DNA from: Nocardioides sp. SYSU D00038
GTDB taxonomy: Bacteria > Actinomycetota > Actinomycetes > Propionibacteriales > Nocardioidaceae
Direction of reading: 5' to 3'
Assembly: GCF_016924665.1 (NCBI RefSeq)
Contig: NZ_JAFFJT010000017.1
Location: 47,854 to 111,853 of the forward strand
DNA length: 64,000 nucleotides
Within the stretch, counting starts at the first letter, position 1, and each line of letters starts with the position of its first letter. A program made the position numbers and the translations under genes. Positions 27,129-38,126 of the stretch are shown in pieces. The notes beneath the pieces were generated by a model. It was not told the DNA's origin. It did not search any database and worked only from the letters and a program-made list of their open reading frames with translations.

Positions 27129-27260
27129 GGACGAGAGCACCCCGTCGGGGACGGAGGGCGTTCGGCCGTCTGGGGTCTCGACGGGCGCTCCTCGCTAGCG
27201 CTCGTCACTGCTCGACCAGCGGTGGGCGAGGTCTCGACGGACGCTCGTCGCTGCTCGACC
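27129..27260. repeat. Family A palindrome remnants, right-arm halves
   Basis: Two successive right halves are present: GGTCTCGACGGGCGCTCCTC continuing to TGCTCGACC at 27217, then GTCTCGACGG to TGCTCGACC at 27260, preceded by a linker CGTCGGGGACGGAGGGCGTT. Left arms are absent. The block lies between the GIY-YIG start and narK; region 27075-27356 has no gene of its own. Confidence 0.85.
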
Positions 27261-27356
27261 AGCGGCACCACCCGGTTGTGAGGTCGTGAGCGGAAGTTGA
27301 CGTGGACGTTCACGAGGGCGAACGCGGGCGTGACACCGGGGGCGTCGGATCGGGGC

Positions 27357-28822
27357 ATGACGCAGACAGCACGACGGACCGGCCGGTGGATCGACGACTG
27401 GCGGCCCGAGGACCCCGAGTTCTGGGAGAACGGCGGACGGCAGGTGGCCCGCCGCAACCTGGCGTGGTCGATCTTCGCCGAGCACCTGGGGTTCTCGGCG
27501 TGGCTGATCTGGAGCGTCAGCTCGGCGTTCCTGCTGGCCCAGGGGTTCAGCTTCTCGGCGCAGCAGCTGTTCCTGCTGGTGGCGCTGCCCAACCTGGTCG
27601 GCTCGCTGCTGCGGCTGCCCTACACCTTCGCGGTGCCGCGGTTCGGGGGGCGCAACTGGACGATGGTGAGCGCGGCGCTGCTGCTGGTGCCGACCCTGCT
27701 GTTCGCGGTGGCGGTGCAGGACCCCGGTACGCCGTACTGGGTGTTCTGCCTGATCGCGGCGACGGCCGGCTTCGGCGGCGGCAACTTCGCCAGCTCGATG
27801 GCCAACATCAACTTCTTCTTCCCGGCCGCCCGCAAGGGTGCGGCGCTCGGGCTGAACGCCGCGGGCGGCAACCTCGGGGTCTCGCTGATCCAGCTGCTGC
27901 TGCCGGTGATCGTCGGGGGCGCCGGGATCTTCGGGCTGGTCAAGGCCGGGGACGGCGGCATCCACCTCGAGCGGGCGGCCTACGTGTACGCCGCGCTGGC
28001 GGTGGTGGCGACCGGGGCGGCGTGGCTGTTCATGGACAACCTCACCACCGCGGTCTCCAGCGCCCGCGAGCAGCTGGCGGTGGTGACCCACCGGCAGACG
28101 TGGGTGATGGCGTTCCTCTACATCGGCACCTTCGGCTCGTTCATCGGCTACTCCGCCGCGATGCCGCTGCTGATCAAGCTCAACTTCTGGGTGCCCGACC
28201 CGGCCCCGCTCGGCACCGGCATCTACTTCGCCTACTTCGCTTTCCTCGGCGCCGGGATCGGCTCGCTGACCCGGCCGCTGGGCGGCTGGCTTGCCGACCG
28301 CTACGGCGGTGCGCGGGTCACGCTGGCGGCGTTCTCGGCGATGACGGTCTTCACCCTGGCGGTGCTGTGGACGCTGACCCGGCTGACCCCCAACCCGGGG
28401 GCCGAGCCGGCGGTGGCGCTCGACAACCAGGCCTGGTTCCCGTGGTTCCTCGGCTTCTTCCTGTGCATCTTCGCCGCCACCGGGATCGGCAACGGCTCGA
28501 CGTACAAGATGATCCCGGCGATCTTCCGCACCGAGGCCGAGCGCGCCACCGAGCCCGGCACCCCCGAGCGCCGCGCCGCGCTGGTTGCCTCCACCACCCG
28601 CTCCTCGGCTGCGATCGGCGTGATCGGCGCGGTCGGGGCGACCGGCGGCTTCCTGATCCCGCTGGCGTTCAGCTCGCCGTGGGTCGACGACCCGCTGTCG
28701 GCGACCCGTGGCGCCTTCGTGGTGTTCACCGGGTTCTACGTCGTGTGCGCGGCGGTGACCTGGGCCGTGTACCTGCGCCGGCCGGCCACCGCCCGGGCGA
28801 CCAGCCTGGCCGGAGCGGGCAT

Positions 28823-28826
<4 letters not shown>
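27357..28826 (+). CDS. narK: Nitrate/nitrite transporter, NarK family
   Basis: A 489-residue MFS carrier with about twelve helices. Both nitrate signatures can be seen: GGGNFASSMANINFFFP in the first half (about 139-155) and GIGNGSTYKMIPAIF in the second. It imports nitrate (or exchanges nitrite) for the assimilation enzymes encoded behind it. ATG 27357 removes an implausible upstream extension into repeat sequence. The stop overlaps the nitrate reductase start (TTGA), making this the first gene of a seven-gene operon. Confidence 0.93.
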
Positions 28827-30864
<2,038 letters not shown>

Positions 30865-30868
<4 letters not shown>

Positions 30869-32271
30869 GCCGCGAGCGGGTGGTGGTCGTGGGCGCCGGG
30901 ATGGCGGCGGTCCGGTTCGCCCAGGAGCTCGCCGACCGTCCGGGCGCACCCGAGGTGGTGGTGCTCGGCGACGAGCGCCACGCGCCGTACAACCGGATCC
31001 TGCTCTCGGCCGTGCTCGAGGGCACCCACGACCCGGGGGCGCTGGCGATGCCGGTGCCGGCCGGCGTCGACCTGCGGCTGGACGCCCGGGTGGTCGAGGT
31101 GCACCGCGCCCAGCGCGAGGTCGAGCTCGCCGACCGCAGCCGGCTGGGCTACGACCGCCTGGTGCTGGCCACCGGCAGCATCCCCACCCTGCCGCCGATC
31201 CGGGGGCTGGTGAAGGTCGACGGGCGGCTCGACGACCGGGTGCACGCCTTCCGCAGCCTCGACGACTGCCGCCGGCTCGCCGCCGCGGTGGCCGCCACCA
31301 CCGGACCCGTCCCGGCCAGCGCCGTCGTGGTCGGCGGCGGCCTGCTGGGGCTCCAGGTGGCCCGGGCGCTCGCCGTCCGCGGGCTGCGCACCGAGGTCGT
31401 CGAGGGCGGGGAGCACCTGCTGCGCAGCCAGGTCGGGCCGGCGGCCGGCGCGATCCTCGCCCGCGACCTGGCCCGGCTCGGCACCACCTCCTACACCGGG
31501 GCCCGCGCGGTGCGGCTCACCGACGACGGGCTCCGCCTCGACAACGGCGTCACCCTCGAGACCGACCTGGTCGTGCTCACCGCGGGCGGCCGGCCGTCGA
31601 CGGCCCTGGCCCGGCGCGCCGGCCTGGAGGTGCGGCGCGGCGTCGTCGTCGACCACCGGCTGCGCACCAGCGACCCGCTGGTGCACGCGATCGGCGACTG
31701 CGCCGAGACCGAGGACGCCGATGGCCGCCGCCGCACCACCGGCTTCGTGCCGCCGGCCTGGGAGCAGGCCGGGGTGCTCGCCGCCCTGCTCGCCGGCGAG
31801 GACGCGACGTACGACGGCAGCCGGGTGGTCGCCCGGTTGCGCGCCACCGGCCTCGACGTCGCCGTGCTCGGCGAGCCCGAGCGCGCCGAGGGCGAGGTGG
31901 TGGAGGTCTCCAACCCGGTGACCGGCTCGCACCGCCGGCTGGTGGTGCGCGACGGCCGGATCGTCGCCGCCACCCTGGTCGGCGACCTGGCCCGGGTCGG
32001 CCTGATCACCCAGCACTTCGACCGCGGCACCGTGCTCGGCCTCACCGAGCCCAGCGACCTGCTGATGGTCGACCGCCCCACCCGGCCGGCGCGGCTGCCC
32101 GACGACGCCGAGGTCTGCGCCTGCGCGGGCGTCAGCGCCGGCCGGGTGCGGGGCTGCTCGTCGTTGGCCGAGGTCCGCGACACCACCCGCGCCACCACCG
32201 GCTGCGGCGGCTGCGCCGAGACGGTCCGCACCCTGCTCGCCACCCGCCCCCTCCAAGGAGTCCCGTCATGA
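30865..32271 (+). CDS. FAD/NAD(P)-dependent oxidoreductase with BFD-like [2Fe-2S] domain (nitrate reductase electron transfer)
   Basis: A 468-residue flavoprotein. The FAD motif is at the N-terminus (VVVGAGMAAVRFAQEL, 6-21) and the NAD(P) motif in the middle (VVVGGGLLGLQVARAL, about 150-165). The last ~60 residues form a BFD-like [2Fe-2S] domain with cysteines in EVCACAGV and TTGCGGCAET. It resembles the first half of NirB and NasB/NasC-type proteins and probably feeds NADH electrons to the adjacent reductase. It overlaps both neighbours by 4 bp. Confidence 0.88.
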
Positions 32272-34817
32272 GTCCCCACCTGCGCAAGCGCCTGGTCGTC
32301 GTCGGCCACGGGATGGTCGGCCACCGGTTCGTCCAGGCCGCGGTCGAGCGCGGCCTCACCGAGACCCACGACGTCGTGGTGGTCGGCGAGGAGCCGCGGC
32401 CGGCGTACGACCGGGTGGCGCTGACGTCGTTCTTCGAGGTCGGTGCCGAGGCACTGTCGCTGCTGCCCGAGGGGGCCTACGACGACCCGCGCGTCGAGCT
32501 GCGGCTCGGCACCGCGGTCGAGGGCTTCGACCCCGAGACCCGCACGGTGCTGCTCTCCGACGGGGAGGTGCTCACCTACGACGACCTGGTGCTGGCGACC
32601 GGCGCGGCGCCGTTCGTGCCACCGGTGCCGGGCCACGACCTGCCGGGCTGCTTCGTCTACCGCACCATCGAGGACCTCGAGGCGATCCGCGCCGCGGCCG
32701 CCGGGGCCAGCACCGGCGTGGTGGTCGGCGGCGGGCTGCTCGGGCTCGAGGCCGCCAAGGCGCTGGCCGACCTCGGCCTGGAGACCTCGGTCGTGGAGAT
32801 GGCGCCGCGGCTGATGGCGGTGCAGGTCGACGACGCCGGCGGCGCCACCCTGCGCCGCCACGTCGAGGGGCTCGGCCTGATCGTGCACACCGAGGCGCGC
32901 ACCACCGCCGTGGTCGAGCGCGACGGCCGCGCGGCTGGGCTGTCCCTCGACGGCCGCGACGACGTCGCCGCCGACCTGATCGTCTTCTCCGCCGGCATCC
33001 GGCCGCGCGACGGGCTCGCCCGGGCCGCCGGGCTCGACCTCGCAGAGCGCGGCGGCGTGCTGGTCGACGAGCGCTGCCGCACCAGCGACCCGCACGTGTG
33101 GGCGGTCGGCGAGTGCGCCGCGCCGGCCGGGCGGATGTACGGCCTGGTCGCCCCGGGCTACGCCATGGCCGAGGTCGTGGTCGACGCGCTGCTGGGCGGG
33201 CCGGGCGAGTTCACCGGCGCCGACCTCTCGACCAAGCTCAAGCTGATGGGCGTCGACGTCGCGAGCTTCGGCGACGCGTTCGCCACCACCCAGGGCGCCC
33301 TCGAGCTCGTCTACGCCGACGCGGTGGCCGGCGTCTACAAGAAGCTCGTGGTCTCGGCCGACGGCACCCGACTGCTCGGCGGCGTGCTGGTGGGCGACGC
33401 CTCGGCGTACGGCGTGCTGCGGCCGATGGTCGCGAGCGGGATCGCGCTCCCCGACAACCCCGAGGAGCTGATCCTGCCCGTCGGGCGCGGCGGCGGCGCC
33501 GACCTGGCCCTGCCCGATGACGCCCAGGTCTGCTCGTGCAACGACGTGACGAAGCAGCAGGTCACTGACGCGGTGGCGGGTGGCGGCTGCGACAGCCCGG
33601 CCTGCGTGCAGGCGTGCACCCGGGCCGGCTCGACCTGCGGTTCGTGCAAGCCGGTGGTCAAGCGGATCGTCGAGGAGTGGTTCGAGGCCCAGGGCCGGGT
33701 GGTCGACCGCAGCCTGTGCGAGCACTTCCCGCTGACCCGCCAGGAGCTCTTCGACGTGGTCGCGGTGCACGGACACACGACGTTCGACCAGGTGGTCGCC
33801 GCCCACGGCACCGGCCGCGGCTGCGACGTGTGCAAGCCCACGATCGCCTCGATCCTGGCCAGCCAGCTCGACCGCCACGTGCTCGAGCCGGCCACCCGCA
33901 CCCTCCAGGACACCAACGACGCCTACCTCGCCAACATCCAGCGCAACGGCACCTACTCCGTCGTCCCCCGCATCCCCGGCGGTGAGGTCACGCCCGAGGG
34001 GCTGATCGTGATCGGCGAGGTGGCCCGCGACTTCGGGCTCTACACCAAGATCACCGGCGGCCAGCGGATCGACCTGTTCGGCGCCCGGATGGAGGAGCTG
34101 CCGGCGATCTGGCGGCGGCTGGTCGACGCCGGCTTCGAGTCGGGCCACGCCTACGGCAAGTCGCTGCGCACGGTGAAGTCGTGCGTGGGCTCGACCTGGT
34201 GCCGCTACGGCGTGCAGGACTCGGTGCAGCTCGCGATCGACCTCGAGCTGCGCTACCGCGGGCTGCGCTCGCCCCACAAGCTCAAGGGCGGGGTCAGCGG
34301 CTGCGCCCGCGAGTGCGCGGAGGCGCGGGGCAAGGACTTCGGCGTGATCGCCACCGAGCGCGGCTGGAACCTCTACGTCGGCGGCAACGGCGGCGCTACC
34401 CCGGTGCACGCCCGGCTGCTCGCCGGCGACCTCGACACCCCGACGCTGGTGCGCTACCTCGACCGGTTCCTCATGTACTACGTGCGCACGGCCGACCGCC
34501 TCCAGCGCACCGCCCCCTGGGTCGACTCCCTCGACGGCGGCCTCGACCGGGTGCGCGCCGTCGTGGTCGACGACGTGCTCGGCCTGGGCGGCGAGCTCGA
34601 GGCGGCGATGGCCCGTCACGTCGAGGGCTACGCCGACGAGTGGCGGGCCACCCTCGACGACCCCGACAAGCTGCGGCGGTTCGTCTCGTTCGTCAACGCC
34701 CCCGACGTGCCCGACCCCCACATCAGCTTCCGCGAGGAGCGCGACCAGCAGGTGCCGGCCGAGGTGGCCGGACCGGTCGTGCTCGGCACCACGATCCCGG
34801 TGGGGGCACCGCGATGA
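32268..34817 (+). CDS. nirB: Nitrite reductase [NAD(P)H], large subunit
   Basis: An 849-residue protein with the full NirB layout: FAD/NAD(P) domains (about 1-400), a BFD-like [2Fe-2S] region with VCSCNDVTKQQV and CGSCKP, and a C-terminal siroheme/[4Fe-4S] domain whose cysteines lie in KSCVGSTWCRYG and SGCARECAEARG. It reduces nitrite to ammonium by six electrons from NAD(P)H. ATG 32268 has AAGGAG upstream and overlaps the previous stop. The next gene encodes its small subunit. Confidence 0.96.
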   Translation: MSPHLRKRLVVVGHGMVGHRFVQAAVERGLTETHDVVVVGEEPRPAYDRVALTSFFEVGAEALSLLPEGAYDDPRVELRLGTAVEGFDPETRTVLLSDGEVLTYDDLVLATGAAPFVPPVPGHDLPGCFVYRTIEDLEAIRAAAAGASTGVVVGGGLLGLEAAKALADLGLETSVVEMAPRLMAVQVDDAGGATLRRHVEGLGLIVHTEARTTAVVERDGRAAGLSLDGRDDVAADLIVFSAGIRPRDGLARAAGLDLAERGGVLVDERCRTSDPHVWAVGECAAPAGRMYGLVAPGYAMAEVVVDALLGGPGEFTGADLSTKLKLMGVDVASFGDAFATTQGALELVYADAVAGVYKKLVVSADGTRLLGGVLVGDASAYGVLRPMVASGIALPDNPEELILPVGRGGGADLALPDDAQVCSCNDVTKQQVTDAVAGGGCDSPACVQACTRAGSTCGSCKPVVKRIVEEWFEAQGRVVDRSLCEHFPLTRQELFDVVAVHGHTTFDQVVAAHGTGRGCDVCKPTIASILASQLDRHVLEPATRTLQDTNDAYLANIQRNGTYSVVPRIPGGEVTPEGLIVIGEVARDFGLYTKITGGQRIDLFGARMEELPAIWRRLVDAGFESGHAYGKSLRTVKSCVGSTWCRYGVQDSVQLAIDLELRYRGLRSPHKLKGGVSGCARECAEARGKDFGVIATERGWNLYVGGNGGATPVHARLLAGDLDTPTLVRYLDRFLMYYVRTADRLQRTAPWVDSLDGGLDRVRAVVVDDVLGLGGELEAAMARHVEGYADEWRATLDDPDKLRRFVSFVNAPDVPDPHISFREERDQQVPAEVAGPVVLGTTIPVGAPR

Positions 34818-35179
34818 GCACCACCACCGGCTCGGGCGTCTGGACCACGGTGTGCCCCCTCGACGCCGTCGACGTCGAGGGCGGGGTCGCCGCGCTGGTC
34901 GAGGGAGCCGCGGTCGCAATCTTCCGGACACACGACGGAAACGTCTACGCGATCTCCAACTACGACCCTTGCTGCCGGGCCTCGGTGCTGGCCCGCGGCA
35001 TCGTGGGCACCCGCGGGGAGATCCCCGTCGTGGCGTCGCCGATGCACAAGCAGGCGTTCGACCTGCGCACCGGGCAGTGCCTCGACGACGCGGCGGTCCG
35101 GGTGACGACGTACGACGTGCGGGTCGTCGACCAGCAGGTCCAGGTCGGCCGGCCCCGGGAGCCGGTGGAGGGTACGTGA
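34814..35179 (+). CDS. nirD: Nitrite reductase [NAD(P)H], small subunit
   Basis: A 121-residue Rieske-fold protein (WTTVCPLDAVDVEGG at the start, DLRTGQCLDDAAVRVTTYDV near the end). As in other NirD proteins the Rieske iron ligands (C-x-H and C-x2-H) are not present, so it is structural or aids electron transfer in the NirBD complex. ATG 34814 overlaps the nirB stop by 4 bp, and its own stop overlaps the HemD-like gene. Confidence 0.92.
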   Translation: MSTTTGSGVWTTVCPLDAVDVEGGVAALVEGAAVAIFRTHDGNVYAISNYDPCCRASVLARGIVGTRGEIPVVASPMHKQAFDLRTGQCLDDAAVRVTTYDVRVVDQQVQVGRPREPVEGT

Positions 35180-36294
35180 CCGAGAGCCTGCCCCTCGCGG
35201 GCTACCGCGTGGGGGTCACCGCCGCCCGCAAGGTGGAGGAGCAGACCTCGCTGCTGGAGCGCCGGGGCGCCGAGGTGGTGTGGGCACCCGCGCTCTCCCT
35301 CGACCCCAACCAGGTCGACGACGCCGACCTGCGCGCCGCCACCGAGGAGGTGCTGGCCGGGCCGGTGGACATGTTCCTGGCCACCACCGGGATCGGGATG
35401 CGGGCCTGGTTCGACGCCTGCGAGTCGTGGGGGATCGTCGACCGGCTGCTCGCCGCGCTGGAGGGCGCCGAGATCCTGGCCCGCGGTCCGAAGAGCGTGG
35501 GCGCGCTGCGGCGGCGCGGGCTGCGCGAGCTGTGGGCGCCGGAGTCGGAGTGCTTCGAGGACGTCCTGGAGCACCTGCGCGGCCGAGAGCTCACCGGGCG
35601 CCGGATCGTGGTGCAGGAGCACGGCCAGTCGCTGTCGATGGTCGCCCACGCGCTGCGCCGGCAGGGGGCCGACGTCGTCACCGTGACCGTCTACCGGGTG
35701 CTGTCGGCCGACGACCCCACCCCCATGTTCGGGCTGATCGACCAGGTCGCCGACCGGCGCCTCGACGCCGTCACGTTCACCTCCGCCCCGGCCGTCGCGG
35801 CCCTGATGGAGGCCGCGGGCTCGACCGGGCGCCGCGACGAGGTGGTCACGGCGTTCCAGGCAGACGTGGTGGCCTCCTGCGTGGGGCCGGTGACCGCGGC
35901 GGCGTTCGAGCTGTGGGGTGTGCCGACGATCTTCCCCGACCGGTCTCGGCTGACCGCGATGGTCAAGCAGCTCGAGACCGAGCTGCCTTCGCGCCGCGAG
36001 GGACTCGCACTCGAGCTGGTCGGTGGTCACCAGCTGCTGCTCCACCGCGACGGCGTGCTGCTCGACGGCGTCGAGGTGAGGCTGTCGCCGGCGCCGAGCG
36101 CGGTGCTGCAGGCGCTGGTCGCCAACCCGGGCAACGTCGTCCCGCGGCGGGCGCTGCTGGCGATGCTGCCCAGCGGCACGGCGGGCTCGGAGCACGCCGT
36201 CGAGATGGCCGTCGCCCGGCTGCGCGCCGCGCTGGGCACCAAGGCGGTGCAGACGGTGGTCAAGCGCGGCTACCGGCTGGCGGTCGCCCGGTGA
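35176..36294 (+). CDS. Uroporphyrinogen-III synthase-like protein with C-terminal winged helix
   Basis: A 372-residue two-domain protein. Residues about 1-260 form a HEM4/HemD fold (LAGYRVGVTAARKVEEQ, MFLATTGIGMRAWF, VTFTSAPAVAALME), and residues about 280-372 form an OmpR-type winged helix (SPAPSAVLQALVANPGNVVPRR, VVKRGYRLAVAR). Similar fusions (Rv0260c) occur beside nitrite reductase genes in mycobacteria. The first domain may make uroporphyrinogen III for siroheme or merely bind a tetrapyrrole; the second suggests DNA binding. A tetrapyrrole-sensing regulator of this operon is a fair inference. Confidence 0.88.
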   Translation: MTESLPLAGYRVGVTAARKVEEQTSLLERRGAEVVWAPALSLDPNQVDDADLRAATEEVLAGPVDMFLATTGIGMRAWFDACESWGIVDRLLAALEGAEILARGPKSVGALRRRGLRELWAPESECFEDVLEHLRGRELTGRRIVVQEHGQSLSMVAHALRRQGADVVTVTVYRVLSADDPTPMFGLIDQVADRRLDAVTFTSAPAVAALMEAAGSTGRRDEVVTAFQADVVASCVGPVTAAAFELWGVPTIFPDRSRLTAMVKQLETELPSRREGLALELVGGHQLLLHRDGVLLDGVEVRLSPAPSAVLQALVANPGNVVPRRALLAMLPSGTAGSEHAVEMAVARLRAALGTKAVQTVVKRGYRLAVAR

Positions 36295-37061
36295 TCCCGG
36301 TGACCCCCCTGCTCGTGACCGTCGCCCACGGCACCCGGCACCCCACCGGCAACCGGGTCGCCGCCGAGCTGACCGCGCGGGCCGGCGCCCTGCTGGGGGT
36401 CGAGGCGCTGGCGTCGTACGTCGAGCTGTGCGCGCCCTCGCTGGCCTCGGTGGTGGCCGGGCTCGCCCCCCAGCGGCCCGCCGTGGTCGTGCCGCTGCTG
36501 CTCTCGACCGGCCACCACGTGCGCCACGACCTGCCCGCGATGGCCGGTGGCCGGCCCCTCGGGCGCCCGCTCGGACCCGACCCGCTGGTCGCGGAGGCCC
36601 AGGCCGACCGCCTGGTCGAGGCGGGCGCCCGGCCCGGCTCGCCGGTCACGCTGGTCGCCGCCGGGTCGAGCGACCCCGCCGCCCTCGACGACCTTCACGA
36701 CGCCGCCGCGCTGCTCGCCGACCGGTGGGGCGGCCCGGTGCGGCTGGCCACCCTGTCGGGGCTCGGCCCGCGGCCGGCCGACGTGGTGCGTCCTGGCGAC
36801 GCCGTCTCGCCGTACCTGCTGGCGCCGGGGTTCTTCGCCGGCCGCGCCCGGGACGCGGCCCTCACCGCCGGGGCCGCCGTGGTTGCCGACGTGATCGGGG
36901 TGCACCCGGCCGTGGTGCGGCTGGTGGCGGCGCGGGCGGGGGAGGGTTTCCCCGGTGAACCGGGGAAACCTGCACTTATCGGCCGGAGTTCTGGCCGACA
37001 GGTCGAGGTTCTGGCCGAGAGGTCGGGGCCAGGACGGCGGTCGACAGCACCTTGTCGGTGA
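36291..37061 (+). CDS. CbiX/SirB-type sirohydrochlorin chelatase
   Basis: A 256-residue class II chelatase. The metal-ligand histidines appear in LLVTVAHGTRHPTGN (about 7-21) and LLLSTGHHVRHDLP (about 65-78), and a second, degenerate repeat follows. It would insert ferrous iron into sirohydrochlorin to make siroheme for NirB, which suits its place as the last gene of the nitrate operon. The final ~34 residues (GEGFPGEPGKPALIGRSSG...) are translated from palindromic repeat family B and overlap the convergent RDD gene by 86 bp. A core ending near RLVAARAG would be normal for the family. Confidence 0.88.
   Translation: MIPVTPLLVTVAHGTRHPTGNRVAAELTARAGALLGVEALASYVELCAPSLASVVAGLAPQRPAVVVPLLLSTGHHVRHDLPAMAGGRPLGRPLGPDPLVAEAQADRLVEAGARPGSPVTLVAAGSSDPAALDDLHDAAALLADRWGGPVRLATLSGLGPRPADVVRPGDAVSPYLLAPGFFAGRARDAALTAGAAVVADVIGVHPAVVRLVAARAGEGFPGEPGKPALIGRSSGRQVEVLAERSGPGRRSTAPCR
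36944..37026. repeat. Palindromic repeat family B, copy 2
   Basis: An inverted repeat GGTTTCCCCGG/CCGGGGAAACC (36945-36970, loop TGAA) is followed by ATCGGCCGGAGTTCTGGCCGA and GTCGAGGTTCTGGCCGAGAG, matching the block at 3161-3244 in order and spacing. It covers the 3' ends of two convergent genes: cbiX reads through it, and the RDD gene stops inside it. Confidence 0.85.
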
Positions 37062-37575
37062 TCGTGGCCCGGTCGGGCTGGAGGGCGCACCAGAGGTAGT
37101 CGATGTAGAGGGCCTGGTTGATCAGCGCGTGCAGGAGCCAGCGGCCGACGCACGCCGCGGTGCCCGGCGGACGGCCGGTCTCGAGCGAGACCAGTCGGAT
37201 GCCGACCCTCCGCTTGCCCCACGTCTGCCCGGTGCGGCCCTGCACGAGGGCGTAGTTCCACACCTGCACGCCGATCATCAGCGCCAGTCCGAGCACGAAC
37301 ACCACGCCCGTCGCGGCCAGCCAGGCGCCGCCGCCGTCGCCCTCGGCCAGCTGCACCACCGAGACGCCGAACAGCCCGGCCGAGACCAGCATCAGCACGA
37401 GGCCGGGCAGGGTGAGCAGCCAGTCCCAGAGCGTCGCCTCCGCGCGCTGCCCGAAGGTCGCGGCCTCGCCCCACCGCGTCCAGGGCCCCGGCACCGGTGG
37501 CGGCCCGGCGGCGTTCGGCGGCGCGGGCGGCCCGCCGGCGTACGGCGGCGGGGGCGGAGCGGCGGGACCGGACAC
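36976..37575 (-). CDS. RDD family membrane protein
   Basis: A 199-residue protein with a proline-rich cytosolic N-terminus (about 1-35), three membrane helices and the RDD-type segment RTGQTWGKRRVGIRLVSLETG. Members are of unknown function; some transport sodium or compatible solutes. The GTG at 37575 avoids an implausible upstream extension. The last residues (TSRPEPRPVGQNSGR) are encoded by repeat family B on the opposite strand to cbiX, so the normal C-terminus may have been replaced. Confidence 0.8.
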   Translation of the reverse strand: MSGPAAPPPPPYAGGPPAPPNAAGPPPVPGPWTRWGEAATFGQRAEATLWDWLLTLPGLVLMLVSAGLFGVSVVQLAEGDGGGAWLAATGVVFVLGLALMIGVQVWNYALVQGRTGQTWGKRRVGIRLVSLETGRPPGTAACVGRWLLHALINQALYIDYLWCALQPDRATITDKVLSTAVLAPTSRPEPRPVGQNSGR

Positions 37576-37667
37576 CCGCGCACCGTAGCGCCGAGCGCGC
37601 CGGGTTGGCAGCGGACGAGCCCTCGGGTGAGGATGGGGTGGCCGCCGTCCCCCACCGGAGAGCACCC

Positions 37668-38123
37668 ATGTCACCAGCAGCCGCCCGTCCCGTCCGCTCC
37701 GCCCGCACCGTCGTCGGCGCGCTGCTGCTGACCCTGGTCGCCTCGCTCCTGGTGCTGGTCGGTGCCGCGGCGCCGGCGTCCGCCGAGATGACGTTGATCG
37801 GCCGCGACGGCCGCAACGTGCAGTACGCCGCGTGCAAGGAGCTCCAGGGCCGCAAGGGACTCAAGCTCAAGCTGCGGCTGATCGCGCGCAAGGGCTACAC
37901 CGCGACCGCCACCTTCCACATCGAGGTCGCGGGCAAGCCGCTCAAGCGGATCCGGTTCTCCGCACGCGACGGCCAGAAGCGGATCCGCAACGTGCTGGTC
38001 AAGCGCGACCCGGCGCCGACCTGGCGCACCGGCTGGTCGACCACCGAGATCGCCACCAGCTACACCATCGCCTGGCCGCTGCCCGAGCGCCGCAGCTCGT
38101 TCGCCAAGATCGCCGACTGCTGA
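37668..38123 (+). CDS. Secreted protein of unknown family
   Basis: A 151-residue protein with a clear signal peptide (basic start, hydrophobic LLLTLVASLLVLVGAAA, cleavage after APASA near residue 39). The mature part is rich in lysine and arginine and contains two cysteines, one near the start (YAACKEL) and one as the last residue (KIADC), which could form a disulfide closing the domain. I recognise no family. ATG 37668 has GGAG seven bases upstream. It ends three bases from the convergent symporter gene. Confidence 0.7.
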   Translation: MSPAAARPVRSARTVVGALLLTLVASLLVLVGAAAPASAEMTLIGRDGRNVQYAACKELQGRKGLKLKLRLIARKGYTATATFHIEVAGKPLKRIRFSARDGQKRIRNVLVKRDPAPTWRTGWSTTEIATSYTIAWPLPERRSSFAKIADC

Positions 38124-38126
38124 CGC

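Noticed and set aside
27266..27356. GlnR box upstream of narK
   Set aside because: TTCAC-GAGGGC-GAACG is the closest match to gTnAc-n6-GaAAc but misses too many positions; no convincing site is present.
36144..36180. Internal start for a separate winged-helix protein at the end of the HemD-like gene
   Set aside because: The winged helix is in frame with the HemD domain, there is no ribosome site, and the fusion is known from mycobacteria.
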